From the NCBI GenBank assembly GCA_046728115.1, contig JBKPDW010000081.1, positions 1-22,562 of the forward strand: DNA of 22,562 nt, given 5' to 3'. Numbering within the stretch: position 1 is the first letter of the stretch; each line of letters opens with the position of its first letter. Source of the DNA: CAVSWN01 sp046728115 (lineage in GTDB: Bacteria; Acidobacteriota; Vicinamibacteria; Vicinamibacterales; CAVVIG01). The notes under the pieces are model-generated. The model ran no database searches. It was not told where the DNA came from and worked only from the letters and a program-made list of their open reading frames with translations. Positions 8,831 to 18,423 of the stretch are shown piece by piece. The position numbers and the translations under genes were made by a program.

Positions 8831-9129
8831 GAGTCAAATGTCCAGGTTGTGCAGTTGCCTCGGATTGCCTCGTGCGGTGACGTCGCCGACGCTCGACACG
8901 CGATCGTACGGAAGCACCGCCGCGCGTCCAGGCTTCCCTCGCACGGGGCACCCGGCGCGCTGTACTACGCGCGCCGCGGACCCGCCGGCTCGGCGCCGTT
9001 GGCCGCCTTGACCCGTGCTGGCGCCTCCGTGTGCACGCCTTTCATCGAGCGACGGCGATGTCCTCGCGGCGAGCCTTTGGGACGATAGGAAAGATCAGGG
9101 CCGTCTCGCGGATAGCATAACGCCCGTTT
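8831..9129. other. Junction between two pseudogenes, nothing recognised
   Basis: The upstream part of the kinase-TPR gene should lie here on the minus strand, but no P-loop, VAIK or HRD motif is found in any frame. No other gene was recognised. It appears to be a deletion or rearrangement junction. Confidence 0.5.
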
Positions 9130-9655
9130 CTCAGCCCTCGGCAGCCCCTCCCCTTACGACAGCCATCGATGCAATCGTCGGTCAGACGGTTCGCCGCATG
9201 CGTCGCATCGGCAAACGTCTGGTCCTCGAGTTCGACTCTTCGACGAGCTCAGGGTCGTCCTGACCGAAGTCGAGGGTTGGGGGAGGCTGCGCTGGCGCGC
9301 GCCCGGGCAGAAGCCCCGCGTCGCCCCGCGGATGATCCTGGCGCGATTCGAGTTCGCGCATGGCACGCTGCTCTTCACCGAAGCGAGCTCGAAGAAGCGC
9401 GCGTCGATGCAGGTCGATCAGTCCCGCGAGGCACTGACGCGCGAGAATCACACCATCAAGCGCGCGCTGACCGATCCGCATCTCCTCAGCGGCATCGGCA
9501 ACGCGTACTCCGACGAGATCCTCCATGCAGCGAAGCTCTCGCCGCTCAAGTGGCGCAGGCCCTTTACGGCTACGGAGGCAACATGCAGGGGCTGACCGCC
9601 TTCGCCGCCAAGACTACGGCGATCCGCCGAGACTTAATGCGGAGGCGGACGCCTG
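9130..9655 (+). pseudogene. Fpg/MutM-like DNA glycosylase, decayed
   Basis: One frame gives DAIVGQTVRRMRRIGKRLVL-EFD, matching the N-terminal beta-sandwich of formamidopyrimidine-DNA glycosylases. After a TTCGAC duplication at about 9230-9241 the frame changes and continues as DELRVVL, GRLRWRAPGQKP and HGTLLFTEASSKKRAS. It then gives the very characteristic helix-two-turn-helix segment ENHTIKRALTDPHLLSGIGN-AYSDEILHAAKLSPL. About 25 residues before this segment are missing (near 9410-9435). The catalytic N-terminal Pro-Glu and a clear C-terminal zinc finger are absent; only ACATCSSC near 9650 recalls it. The intact enzyme excises oxidised purines in base-excision repair; this copy is dead. It ends ten bases before the stop of the convergent kinase gene. 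Confidence 0.8.
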
Positions 9656-9665
9656 CGCCACATGC

Positions 9666-12551
9666 TCATCGTGTTAGTGGTGCGTGCGGCTTCAGCGCGT
9701 CCTGCCAATTCAACACAACGACGAGCGGCTGTGGCGCCGCCCGCGGCTCGGAGCGCTCCATGTCCTTGATCATCAAGAATCGCTGACCGTCGGGGGAGAC
9801 GTCGTAAGTCCGGCCGCGGGCGCCGAAGCCGGCATCGGCGAAGTATCGACCTTCGAAGAGCGGCTGCGGCGCGCCGGCGGCAAAGGCCGCGCCGTTTTCG
9901 ATGGCGACGCGCATGAGCCGCACCGGATCGGGGCTTGCGCCGACGAGATAGAACAGCTCGCGGCCATTGCGCGCCCAGGCCGGGCGCGAACCGCCATCCG
10001 ACGAGATCGTCCAGCGCCCGGCATTCGTATTCGGAAACGGCCGGACATATACCTCGTCTCGTCCGCTCTCGTTCGACTGAAACGCCAGCCATCGGCCGTC
10101 GGGTGACAGTTCGCCGTTGTTCTCGTTGAATTTCGTGCGGACGAGCGGGACGACCGTACGCTGCGTTGGCGCAGCCGGACGCTCGTCGAGCGACAGCATC
10201 ATCAGATCGTCACCCGTGTCGCCGGTCTGATCCTGATCGCGGAATATCAGCCGCTTCCCATCCGAGGTGAACGAGGAGGGCGCCTGAACGCTGCTGGGCG
10301 CATCCGTGAGGCGGTCGATCGGGCCGGTGCCGTCGGCGTTCTGCCAGAAAAGGTTGTAGCTGCCGCTGCCGGCTCGCGTCGAGGCGAACGCGAGACGTCG
10401 CCCGTCCGGCGACCACACAGGATAGTAGTCCTGCGCCGGATCGGTCGTCACACGCGACAGATTCCGCCGGGCGAGATCCCACGTCCAGATATCCAGGCCT
10501 TCATCGCGCGAATCGACCGCGACGTGTGCTCCATCCGGCGAAATCCGCGGATAGACGTACGCCCGCGGCGGTGCTGGTATCGCCTCCTCACGACCGCTGC
10601 GATCGACCCACGTCATCGTTCGGCGCGCTGTACTCCTCGTCGGCGTGACGATTCCGTGCACGAGCACGCCCGTCCGCGATACGTCAAAAGCCGCATCGCC
10701 GTACCCGGTCGGCCGTCCGATGTCTTCGGCGATCATCGCCGGCGGTCCGGTCGTTTCGAGGCGAGCGGCATCGAACGGTACCGCCATGAGATTGGTGCCG
10801 GACACATAGACGATGTGCCCCGACGCGGCGAAGCGGCCGTGGTATCCGTTCTCGACGACCGTGCGCACGAATCGGCCGTCCAGCGACACCACGTCGATGT
10901 GGGCCCCCCTGGCATACGTCGCGCCAGTTCGAACGGACACGAGCAGATGGCGTCCGTCGGGCAGGGCGTGTGGGGCCGCCTCCGCGCCGGTGTTGCCTGC
11001 GGACGATTCCCGAAGCGGACGCGGTGTGCCGCCTCCAGCCGGGATCACGAACAGCGACATCGGACTTGCCGGTCCCCCCATCCGCGACCCGGTTGAGAAC
11101 ACAATCCGATTGTCGGCGGTCCACGTCCCGCCTCCCGGAATGCCTGGCAGCGACGCTGCGAGCGTGACGGGCGCGCCGCCGCGCAAGGCCACCTTCTTCA
11201 TTGAAATATTCGGCGGGAGCGTGCCTCGAAGTTCAACGGCGAAGAACCCCACTTCCTCGCCGTCGGGTGAAAACATCGGTTCCGCTGCGGTGTCGGTCCC
11301 GGCTAAAGGGCGTGGATCGAGCTGGTCCAGGTACCGCAGGTACAGCGATCGTTTACCATCGGCCGTCGTCGCGACGTACACGAGCCGCGACCCGTCTGGA
11401 GATATCGCGAGCCCGTCGGATGCAGGACCGGCACTTCTGGGTCCAGGGCCGATACTTGGCATGAACGCGGCCGTCGGCGGCAACACGATCGCCAGTCGCT
11501 GAATCCCGGAGACCACTGCCGCTCCGCTCACCGCCGACTGCCGGATGACGAGGGCGGTGATCGCGCTCGCGCCGGCCGCAGCCAGAATTGCGGCTGCGGC
11601 GCCAGTCCACAACGCGCGCGGACGCCGGCGTTCGACAGTGGGACCAACGGCTTCCGGTGCGGAGGCGGTGTCATCGATCTCGAGGCGCGCGACGCCGATG
11701 TGCGGCAGCCGCTTGCGCGGATCCTTCTGCAGACAGCGCCGAAGCAACATCCTGATCGAGGCCGGCGTCTCCGGTGGCAGCGCATTCCAGTCGGGGGCGC
11801 CGCGGAGCACGGCCGCGAGCGTGTCGCTGACGTCATCGCCGTCGAACGGCTGCCGGCCCGAGAGCATCTCGAACAGCACGCAGCCGAACGCCCAGATGTC
11901 GCTGCGCGTGTCGGCGGGGCGTCCCTTCGCCTGTTCCGGGCTCATGTATGCGGCGGTCCCGAGGACGACGCCCATCTGGGTCATCGCGGGGGTGGTAATG
12001 GTCGGCGACGCGGTGAAGTCCGGTGCAGGCCGAACACCAGCGGCACCGCTGTCGAGCGCCTTGGCGAGGCCGAAGTCGAGGATCTTGATCAGACCATCCG
12101 GTCGCAGTTTGATATTCGCGGGCTTCAGATCGCGATGGACGATGCCCCGCTCGTGCGCGGCCTCGAGCGCATCGGCGATCTGCCGCGCGATCGGAAGTGC
12201 CTCGTCGACGGGAATGCGGCCTTGTCCGATGCGATCGGCGAGCGTGGGGCCGTCGACGAATTCCAGGACAAGCGCCTGAACCGCCTGCCCGGAGCCTGTC
12301 GAAGGGCCGCCGTCCTCGACGCCGTAGATCGCGCCGATGTTCGGATGATTGAGGGCCGCGACCATCTGCGCTTCGCGCTTGAAGCGCGCGAGCCGGTCCG
12401 CGTCGTTGAGAAAGGCGTCGGTGAGGACCTTGATCGCGACGTCACGATTCAGTTTCCCGTCGCGGGCACGATAGACTTCGCCCATGCCGCCAGCGCCGAT
12501 CAGCGACACAATCTCGTAGTCGCCGAGGCGCGCGCCAATGGTCAGCGGCAT
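9666..12551 (-). CDS. Membrane Ser/Thr protein kinase with PD40/TolB propeller (array member 3)
   Basis: Intact 961-residue kinase of the PknB type. The P-loop GAGGMG is at 19-24, the catalytic Lys in VAIK at 41, the alpha-C Glu at 60, HRDLKPAN at 139-146, DFG at 159-161 and YMSPEQA at about 202-208. One membrane helix follows at about 314-336, then an outside domain of about 620 residues. This domain carries repeated ISPDGSRL, FSPDGEEVGF and SPDGRRLAFAS motifs typical of TolB/PD40 beta-propellers and ends VVLNWQDALKPH. The propeller is presumably the sensor and the kinase phosphorylates Ser/Thr of unknown partners. An insertion PSTGSGQ at 83-89, absent from its neighbours, sits between kinase beta-strands. 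GGGGGACG upstream of the ATG may serve as ribosome site. It is the last gene of a three-kinase tandem array. Confidence 0.92.
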   Translation of the reverse strand: MPLTIGARLGDYEIVSLIGAGGMGEVYRARDGKLNRDVAIKVLTDAFLNDADRLARFKREAQMVAALNHPNIGAIYGVEDGGPSTGSGQAVQALVLEFVDGPTLADRIGQGRIPVDEALPIARQIADALEAAHERGIVHRDLKPANIKLRPDGLIKILDFGLAKALDSGAAGVRPAPDFTASPTITTPAMTQMGVVLGTAAYMSPEQAKGRPADTRSDIWAFGCVLFEMLSGRQPFDGDDVSDTLAAVLRGAPDWNALPPETPASIRMLLRRCLQKDPRKRLPHIGVARLEIDDTASAPEAVGPTVERRRPRALWTGAAAAILAAAGASAITALVIRQSAVSGAAVVSGIQRLAIVLPPTAAFMPSIGPGPRSAGPASDGLAISPDGSRLVYVATTADGKRSLYLRYLDQLDPRPLAGTDTAAEPMFSPDGEEVGFFAVELRGTLPPNISMKKVALRGGAPVTLAASLPGIPGGGTWTADNRIVFSTGSRMGGPASPMSLFVIPAGGGTPRPLRESSAGNTGAEAAPHALPDGRHLLVSVRTGATYARGAHIDVVSLDGRFVRTVVENGYHGRFAASGHIVYVSGTNLMAVPFDAARLETTGPPAMIAEDIGRPTGYGDAAFDVSRTGVLVHGIVTPTRSTARRTMTWVDRSGREEAIPAPPRAYVYPRISPDGAHVAVDSRDEGLDIWTWDLARRNLSRVTTDPAQDYYPVWSPDGRRLAFASTRAGSGSYNLFWQNADGTGPIDRLTDAPSSVQAPSSFTSDGKRLIFRDQDQTGDTGDDLMMLSLDERPAAPTQRTVVPLVRTKFNENNGELSPDGRWLAFQSNESGRDEVYVRPFPNTNAGRWTISSDGGSRPAWARNGRELFYLVGASPDPVRLMRVAIENGAAFAAGAPQPLFEGRYFADAGFGARGRTYDVSPDGQRFLMIKDMERSEPRAAPQPLVVVLNWQDALKPHAPLTR

Positions 12552-12627
12552 GGGCTCGTCGTCCCCCGTGTGCGGCTGTAGCTTCCGATCTGGCCGATTC
12601 TAGCGCAGTGGCGCGTTTGTCTGGGAG

Positions 12628-15381
12628 TTAGCGCGTACCGTCGCGCGTCAGGCGGCGGAGCTCGTCGAAAAAATGGGTGACGAGGACGACTTTGTCCGTC
12701 GCGCCCACGTCGGTCGTCTGTGCCACATTCACCACGAACCGCTCGCCGTCCGGATGTAGATCGAGCCAGCGTAGACCGGGCCGCCCCTCGATCGCTTGCG
12801 CCGACCACTGCTGAGGTGTCGCGGGACGAAAGGAATCGCCCTCGACGGTGTACGGGACAACCATGATTCGGCCGCCGCCGCGGCCCTCGCCGCTCAGCGC
12901 GACGTAAAACAGCTCGTTCCGGCGACGCGACCATGTGGGAACCGCTCCGGGGGAGGTCGAAACCTGCGACCGGCCACCCGGACCTGGAAACGGCCGGACG
13001 AACACGTCTAGGCCTCCGGCTTCGTTCGACTGATAGGCGAGCCACCGTCCGTCTGGAGAGAACATCGGATTGCCGGCGAAAACATTTTTCTGGCTCAAGA
13101 AGGGTGCCGGCATTCCTGGCTTCCAATCCACTCCGCTTCTCTCGATCGGGAGGATCATGATGGCCGAGTCTGTTTGCGATGTTTGTTCCGCAAACGCCAC
13201 GTAGTTGCCGCTCGGATGCCACGAGCCCGGCCGCTGATCGTTCGGACTGTCCGTGAGCCGGTGCACCTCGCCGGAGCCGTCCGCCGCCTGCCAGTACAGA
13301 TTGAGACTCTTGTTGTCGCGGTCCGATGCGAACACGATGCTGCGGCTATCGGGAGACCAGATGGGTGAGGTGTCGATCGCCGCGTCGTGCGTGAGCGGCG
13401 TCATCGCATCGCGCGACCAGTCGTAGACCCAGATGTCCGGCGAACCACGTCCCTGTATGCCCATCGCCAGGCGCCGGCCATCGGGTGCGAACTGCGGATT
13501 TCTCCAATCGGCGCGCACGGATCGCATGGCAGTGGTCGCGCCATCGCGCCCCATCCAGCGAAGCAACACGTCGTTGCCGGTTTGCTGTCCTGCCGCATAG
13601 ACCAGCGTGCCGGTCTCGGAAACAGCCCACCACGAAGCGGTGCCTTCCGTGTTGCTCAGGATCCCCTGGATCACCGAGACCGGCTGGCCGGTGGTTTCGA
13701 GGCGGTCGATGTCGAACGGCACCGCGAACAGCGTGCCGCCCTGCACGTAGACAAGATGACCGGTCGGCAGATAGCGGCCGTAGTACCCGCCACGGAGCAC
13801 AACCTTGGCGGGGCCGGATGGAAGACGCTGGACGACGATCCTCGCGTCGTCGACGCCGTTGGTCGAACCCACAGCCGTAAAGAGCATGGACTTGACGCCT
13901 CGCAGCACCTGTGGCCAGCGATGCGCGAAATCGTCGTTATTCAACGTGGAAATAGCTTCCGGCGCGCCGCTCGCGGAAGAGACCCGCAGAAGGGGGCCTC
14001 GTAATGCCGACGGGTTGAACACGATGTAGCCGTCGTCGCCCCACCATGCGCCACGAGGGGGAGCATTGGCGAGACCGCAAATGGAAATCGCGCTGCCGCC
14101 CGCGACCGCGACCTTCTTCAGCTTGCGATCGCTCAGGCTGAAGAAGCCCACCCACTGTCCATCCGGGGAAAAGAAGGGGCCGCTGACCGGACCTGCCGTG
14201 AGCACGACGGCCTGCAACTGATCCAGCCGCCTGACATAGAGGTGTCGTTCTGTCCGGCCAACGAATGCCAGCGTGTTGCCGTCAGGCGAGATGGCCAGTT
14301 CCGGCACCGTCGATGCGGTGATTGATGTGTTCGCTCCAAGTTCGACACTCAGGTGCTGTGAGACAGGCACTACGACGGATTGCCAAGGCCTCCATATGAG
14401 GATCGTTGCGAACAGGGCGGCCGCGAGAACGGCCGCGACGATCCATGGCAGCGCACGCCGTGGCTTCGCGATGGTAGCCGCCATCAACGCGCCCGCGTCA
14501 AAAGCGTCGGGAGATCCTGCGAGCGCCTCCTCGATCTCCAGGCGCGCGTCGGTCATGTCGGATAACCGGCGCCGCGGATCTTTCTCAAGACTTCGGCGCA
14601 GCAGCCGCCGCACGGCAGTCGGCGTCTCGCGCGGCAAGAGAGTCCAGTCCGGCATTCCTTTCAGCACACTCGCCAGCGTCTCCGACACATCCTCGCCATC
14701 GAATGCGCGCGTGCCGGTGAGCATCTCGTAGAGCGTGCAGCCAAACGCCCAGACGTCGCTGCGCTTGTCGGCAGGACGTCCTTTTGCCTGCTCCGGCGCC
14801 ATGTAGGCGGCCGTGCCCAGAATCACGCCAACCCGGGTCATCATCGCCGGAGTCGTAATCGTCGGTGACGCGGTGACGGTGCCCGACGCGGCCGACGTCG
14901 GCTCGAGCGCTTTCGCCAGGCCGAAGTCCAGCACCTTGACCGTCCCATCGGGCCGCAGCTTGATGTTCGCGGGCTTCAGATCCCGATGGATGATCCCCTG
15001 CTCATGTGCCGCTTCCAGCGCGTCCGCCACCTGTTTTGCGATAGGCAACGCGTCATCGAGCGAGATCGGTCCTTGCGCGATCCGATCGGCCAGCGTCGGG
15101 CCTTCGACCAGCTCCAACACCAACGCGCGCACGCCCTTGTTGTCTTCGAGGCCGTAGATGCCGCCGATGTGCGGATGATTGAGCGCGGCCAGCGTTTTCG
15201 CTTCGCGCTGAAAGCGTGCGACTCGTTCAGGGTCCGCGACGAACTCCTCGGGCAGGACCTTGATGGCGACCTCGCGATCGAGCTTCGTATCGCGGGCGCG
15301 GTACACTTCGCCCATGCCGCCCGCCCCGAGGGCGGAGAGGATCTCGTAGGCACCGAGGCGCGATCCGGCGGTCAATGGCAT
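12628..15381 (-). CDS. Membrane Ser/Thr protein kinase with PD40/TolB propeller (array member 2)
   Basis: Intact 917-residue protein with all kinase motifs: GAGGMG at 19-24, Lys41, HRDLKPAN at 132-139, DFG at 152-154, and activation loop SPTITTPAMM followed by GTAAYMAPEQAKGRPAD. A single membrane helix (about 308-330, ALPWIVAAVLAAALFATILI) leads to a propeller with FSPDGQWVGFFS, WSPDSRSIVFASD and FSPDGRWLAYQSNE repeats. It lies 51 bases after array member 1 and 76 bases before member 3 on the same strand, so an operon is likely. The kinase domain is close to both neighbours, while the propeller is much more divergent, suggesting different signals feeding similar kinase outputs. Substrates cannot be predicted. 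No strong ribosome site is seen before the ATG. Confidence 0.92.
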   Translation of the reverse strand: MPLTAGSRLGAYEILSALGAGGMGEVYRARDTKLDREVAIKVLPEEFVADPERVARFQREAKTLAALNHPHIGGIYGLEDNKGVRALVLELVEGPTLADRIAQGPISLDDALPIAKQVADALEAAHEQGIIHRDLKPANIKLRPDGTVKVLDFGLAKALEPTSAASGTVTASPTITTPAMMTRVGVILGTAAYMAPEQAKGRPADKRSDVWAFGCTLYEMLTGTRAFDGEDVSETLASVLKGMPDWTLLPRETPTAVRRLLRRSLEKDPRRRLSDMTDARLEIEEALAGSPDAFDAGALMAATIAKPRRALPWIVAAVLAAALFATILIWRPWQSVVVPVSQHLSVELGANTSITASTVPELAISPDGNTLAFVGRTERHLYVRRLDQLQAVVLTAGPVSGPFFSPDGQWVGFFSLSDRKLKKVAVAGGSAISICGLANAPPRGAWWGDDGYIVFNPSALRGPLLRVSSASGAPEAISTLNNDDFAHRWPQVLRGVKSMLFTAVGSTNGVDDARIVVQRLPSGPAKVVLRGGYYGRYLPTGHLVYVQGGTLFAVPFDIDRLETTGQPVSVIQGILSNTEGTASWWAVSETGTLVYAAGQQTGNDVLLRWMGRDGATTAMRSVRADWRNPQFAPDGRRLAMGIQGRGSPDIWVYDWSRDAMTPLTHDAAIDTSPIWSPDSRSIVFASDRDNKSLNLYWQAADGSGEVHRLTDSPNDQRPGSWHPSGNYVAFAEQTSQTDSAIMILPIERSGVDWKPGMPAPFLSQKNVFAGNPMFSPDGRWLAYQSNEAGGLDVFVRPFPGPGGRSQVSTSPGAVPTWSRRRNELFYVALSGEGRGGGRIMVVPYTVEGDSFRPATPQQWSAQAIEGRPGLRWLDLHPDGERFVVNVAQTTDVGATDKVVLVTHFFDELRRLTRDGTR

Positions 15382-15432
15382 GGCTGCTTCGTCGCTGTGG
15401 CGCGTTCAGCTCCTCGAAACCACTGCGGAAAG

Positions 15433-18237
15433 TTACCTCACCGGTACGCGCTGCTTCAGCTCTTCGCTCCAGTTGAGGACCACCTGCAGTTCGGGCGCTC
15501 CTTGACGCGTCGGGGTGTCCGAAACTGCCACGACGCCGAGCAGCCGGCCGTCCGGCAGGATGTCGTAGCTCCTGCGGCCGGAATTCACGACGGCGTCCGG
15601 AAAATTCTTTGGCAGCTGCCGCGGCGGAGAGAATGCGAATCCGGCCGATGCCGTGACGTCGGTGACGACGAACTCGCCCGTCGTGAGCCGCCGGAAGATG
15701 AGCGACTTGCCGTTCGGCGACCACACGGGGTAGACACCCTCCGCGACAGGAAAGCGGGCGCTCGTGATCGGAAACGGCCGTACGACCACTGTGGATCGCC
15801 CACCGGGTGCCCTGAAGGCGATGAATCGCCCGTCGGGCGAGAAGGTCGCATCGAGCGGATATGTTTCGTGGATGTCGCCGACGATCGACTGTTCCTTGTC
15901 CCCCTCGACGAAGGCTTTCAGCACACGATCGGCTTGCCGCGATTCCTCGAAGAGAAGTGTCTTGCCGTCGGGGGACCCGGCGTCGGGCACGTGCGTGGTA
16001 CCTGGATCGGCCTTGGTCAACCGCTCGGCGTCCCGGGTGCCGTTCGACGGCTGTCGGAAGATGCCGAAGTCGCCGTCGCGATCCGATTGAAACGACACCG
16101 AGGCGTTGTCGGGCGACCAGACGGGAAATCGGTTTCTGCCGCGCGACGTGAGCTGGCGAAGCGCCGTTGCGCCCGACAGGTCGCAAATAAAGATGTTGGC
16201 GCTGCTGCCGTCATCCACGTCGACGGCGACCCATCGGCCATCCGGCGACACACGTGGAAATCCGTATCCCGCCGGCTGCAGCTTGAGCGGGGTCAGACCG
16301 CTCTGCTGATCGAGGAGCGCCAGATCGTACCGATACAGAAACGACTTCGGACCGGACGCGTACACCAGTGAGCCGCTGTCCGAGACGGCGAAATAGACCG
16401 TGCCTGACATGGAGAATCCGCCCATAGCGCTCGGTCGTCGGACGCCCTGAATGACAGGAGTCGATGGCCCCGTGACTTCCAGCGTCCGGAGGTCGAACCG
16501 CGCTGCGAAAAGCACGCCTGAACGCGCATAGACCACGTGACCCGACGGGACATAGCGCGCGGCGAGGCCGCCGTTGATGATGGTCTTGCGCGCACCGGAC
16601 TTCAGCGACTGAACGACCACCGCTGCCCGATCCCAAGATGCGGCCGACGTCTGCGAGGGATCTGACGTGGCCACCCTTGCAGCGAGCGTGAACAACAGGT
16701 GTTCACCGTCCGGGAGGAGTTGCGCATCCCATGGTCTTCCCCCGCTGATGGTCGCCAACACCGCCGGTTCTCCGCCGGCCGGCGAGACTCGCATGATTCT
16801 CGGATCTGATTGAGCGCCACCTGCCGCAACTCGAGCGAGACCCGAATCGACAAAGACGATGCCCCGCTCGTCCCAGCTCAGGCTTCCGGCCGGGTTGCAT
16901 GCGTCGCAAAGGCTCACCGGGGCGCCGCCTGAGATCGGTACGACCCGGATGCTGCGGTCCATTAACGTTGTCGAGGCGAGAAACGCGATGGACTTTCCGT
17001 CAGGAGAGAACGCAGGTGCGCCCAGCTGACCACTCGGCATCTCTGTGCCGGCGATGGGCCTGGCCTCGGTGTCGCTCATCGATCGAATGTAGATGCGTCT
17101 GTTCGCGACGTACGCAATGGAGCCGCCGTCGCGACTGATGGCCAGGACTTGATGGCCGAACTCGATGAACGGTTGATCCGCGGGAATGGAAAAGGCGAAT
17201 CGCGTCACCGGCGCGGGCGCACCGGCGCTGCGGTTCAGAACGATAGCGGCGCCGACGACGCCGCCTAGGATCAGAGCAGCAAGAGCGACGATAGCTGTTC
17301 GCCGCCAATGCAGTGCCGGCGTCCAGGCGGCAGCGAGCGGCGTCGGCTCCGCGGAAGCTGCGAGGCCCTCGTCGATTTCGAGCCGGACGTCCGCGACATC
17401 GGCCAATCGACGTTTGCGATCCTTCTGCAGCGAGCGCTGCAGCAGTCTCCGAATCGAAGACGGCGTGGCGGAAGGCAGGAGCGCCCAATCCGGCTCCTTC
17501 GTCAGTACGAATGCAAGCGTGTCGCTGACATCCTCGCCCTCGAACGCGCGCCTGCCGGTCAGCATCTCGAACAGCACACAGCCGAACGCCCACACGTCAC
17601 TCCGCTTGTCCGCCGGCCGCCCCTTCGCCTGCTCGGGGCTCATGTACGCCGCCGTCCCGAGGATGACGCCGGCCTGTGTCATCGCCGGCGAGGTGATCGT
17701 GGGTGACATCGTCGCGATGCCGCCCGTGCGCTCTCCTGAAAGACTCGCGCTCGGCGGATCCAGCGCTTTGGCAAGGCCAAAGTCGAGCACCTTTACGGAT
17801 CCATCGGGCCGCACTTTGATGTTCGCCGGCTTCAGATCGCGGTGAATCACTCCTTGCTCGTGCGCCGCTTCCAGCGCCTCCGCCATCTGCCGGGCGATCG
17901 CCAGAGCCTCGTCGACGGGCAGCGCGCCGCGCTCGATCCGCTCGGCCAGTGTCGGCCCCTCGACCAGCTCCAGCACCAGCGCGTGCGTCGCATCGGCGTC
18001 TTCGAACCCGTAGATTGCGGCGATGTTCGGATGATTGAGCGAGGCGAGCACCTGCGCCTCGCGCTTGAAGCGCGCCAGCCGATCCGGGTCGAGTGCGAAC
18101 TCAGTCGGCAAAATCTTCAGCGCGACCTCGCGATTCAGCTTCATGTCGCGCGCACGATACACCTCGCCCATCCCGCCGACACCAAGCGGTGCCGCGATTT
18201 CATACGAGCCGATGCGGGTGCCAGACATCAACGGCAT
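15433..18237 (-). CDS. Membrane Ser/Thr protein kinase with PD40/TolB propeller (array member 1)
   Basis: Intact 934-residue kinase: GVGGMG at 19-24, Lys41, HRDLKPAN at 132-139 and DFG at 152-154. The activation segment carries SPTITSPAMTQ, then GTAAYMSPEQAKGRPADKRSD as in its neighbours. A membrane helix near 315-337 (TAIVALAALILGGVVGAAIV) precedes the propeller, with FSPDGKSIAFLAS, VSPDGRWVAVDVD and WSPNGKSLIFR motifs. It ends with the family tail VVLNWSEELKQRVPVR. It is the first gene of the array; a perfect TATAAT lies 23 bases upstream of its ATG, so it probably carries the promoter for all three kinases. It faces the remnant toxin-antitoxin genes divergently across a 73-bp gap. Confidence 0.93.
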   Translation of the reverse strand: MPLMSGTRIGSYEIAAPLGVGGMGEVYRARDMKLNREVALKILPTEFALDPDRLARFKREAQVLASLNHPNIAAIYGFEDADATHALVLELVEGPTLAERIERGALPVDEALAIARQMAEALEAAHEQGVIHRDLKPANIKVRPDGSVKVLDFGLAKALDPPSASLSGERTGGIATMSPTITSPAMTQAGVILGTAAYMSPEQAKGRPADKRSDVWAFGCVLFEMLTGRRAFEGEDVSDTLAFVLTKEPDWALLPSATPSSIRRLLQRSLQKDRKRRLADVADVRLEIDEGLAASAEPTPLAAAWTPALHWRRTAIVALAALILGGVVGAAIVLNRSAGAPAPVTRFAFSIPADQPFIEFGHQVLAISRDGGSIAYVANRRIYIRSMSDTEARPIAGTEMPSGQLGAPAFSPDGKSIAFLASTTLMDRSIRVVPISGGAPVSLCDACNPAGSLSWDERGIVFVDSGLARVAAGGAQSDPRIMRVSPAGGEPAVLATISGGRPWDAQLLPDGEHLLFTLAARVATSDPSQTSAASWDRAAVVVQSLKSGARKTIINGGLAARYVPSGHVVYARSGVLFAARFDLRTLEVTGPSTPVIQGVRRPSAMGGFSMSGTVYFAVSDSGSLVYASGPKSFLYRYDLALLDQQSGLTPLKLQPAGYGFPRVSPDGRWVAVDVDDGSSANIFICDLSGATALRQLTSRGRNRFPVWSPDNASVSFQSDRDGDFGIFRQPSNGTRDAERLTKADPGTTHVPDAGSPDGKTLLFEESRQADRVLKAFVEGDKEQSIVGDIHETYPLDATFSPDGRFIAFRAPGGRSTVVVRPFPITSARFPVAEGVYPVWSPNGKSLIFRRLTTGEFVVTDVTASAGFAFSPPRQLPKNFPDAVVNSGRRSYDILPDGRLLGVVAVSDTPTRQGAPELQVVLNWSEELKQRVPVR

Positions 18238-18260
18238 CGTGCGGCGGCGAATCCGCAGGA

Positions 18261-18266
18261 ATTATA
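18261..18266 (-). promoter_or_regulatory. -10 box for the kinase array
   Basis: The minus strand reads CCCTATAATTCC, a perfect TATAAT, 23 bases before the ATG at 18237. The expected transcript start near 18254 gives a short leader. No good -35 hexamer is found at 16-18 bp, so an activator or alternative sigma factor may be needed. Confidence 0.5.
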
Positions 18267-18423
18267 GGGCGCCGGCTGCCGCTCGCGCGCTAGCTTTTCT
18301 TGGAGGTCAGATGCCTCGGCTGAAGCTTTCGTGCTCCGCAAAGGCCGCGGCGGCCGGCGGCACGATCTCGGCCACGTTCCCTTCGGGTGACGCCGCGAAG
18401 GCCGGTCGTGATCGGTCGGCTGC

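Noticed and set aside
9230..9262. TTCGACGAGCTCAGGG looked like a dispersed REP-type repeat inserted in the Fpg remnant.
   Set aside because: In the following frame the same bases encode FDELRVVLT, which fits the expected Fpg sequence; only a short TTCGAC duplication is needed.
14986..16371. Long plus-strand open frame of 461 codons antisense to the kinases (also 11700-12581).
   Set aside because: It lies wholly opposite intact kinase genes with clear motifs and has no domain of its own; long antisense frames are common in GC-rich genes.
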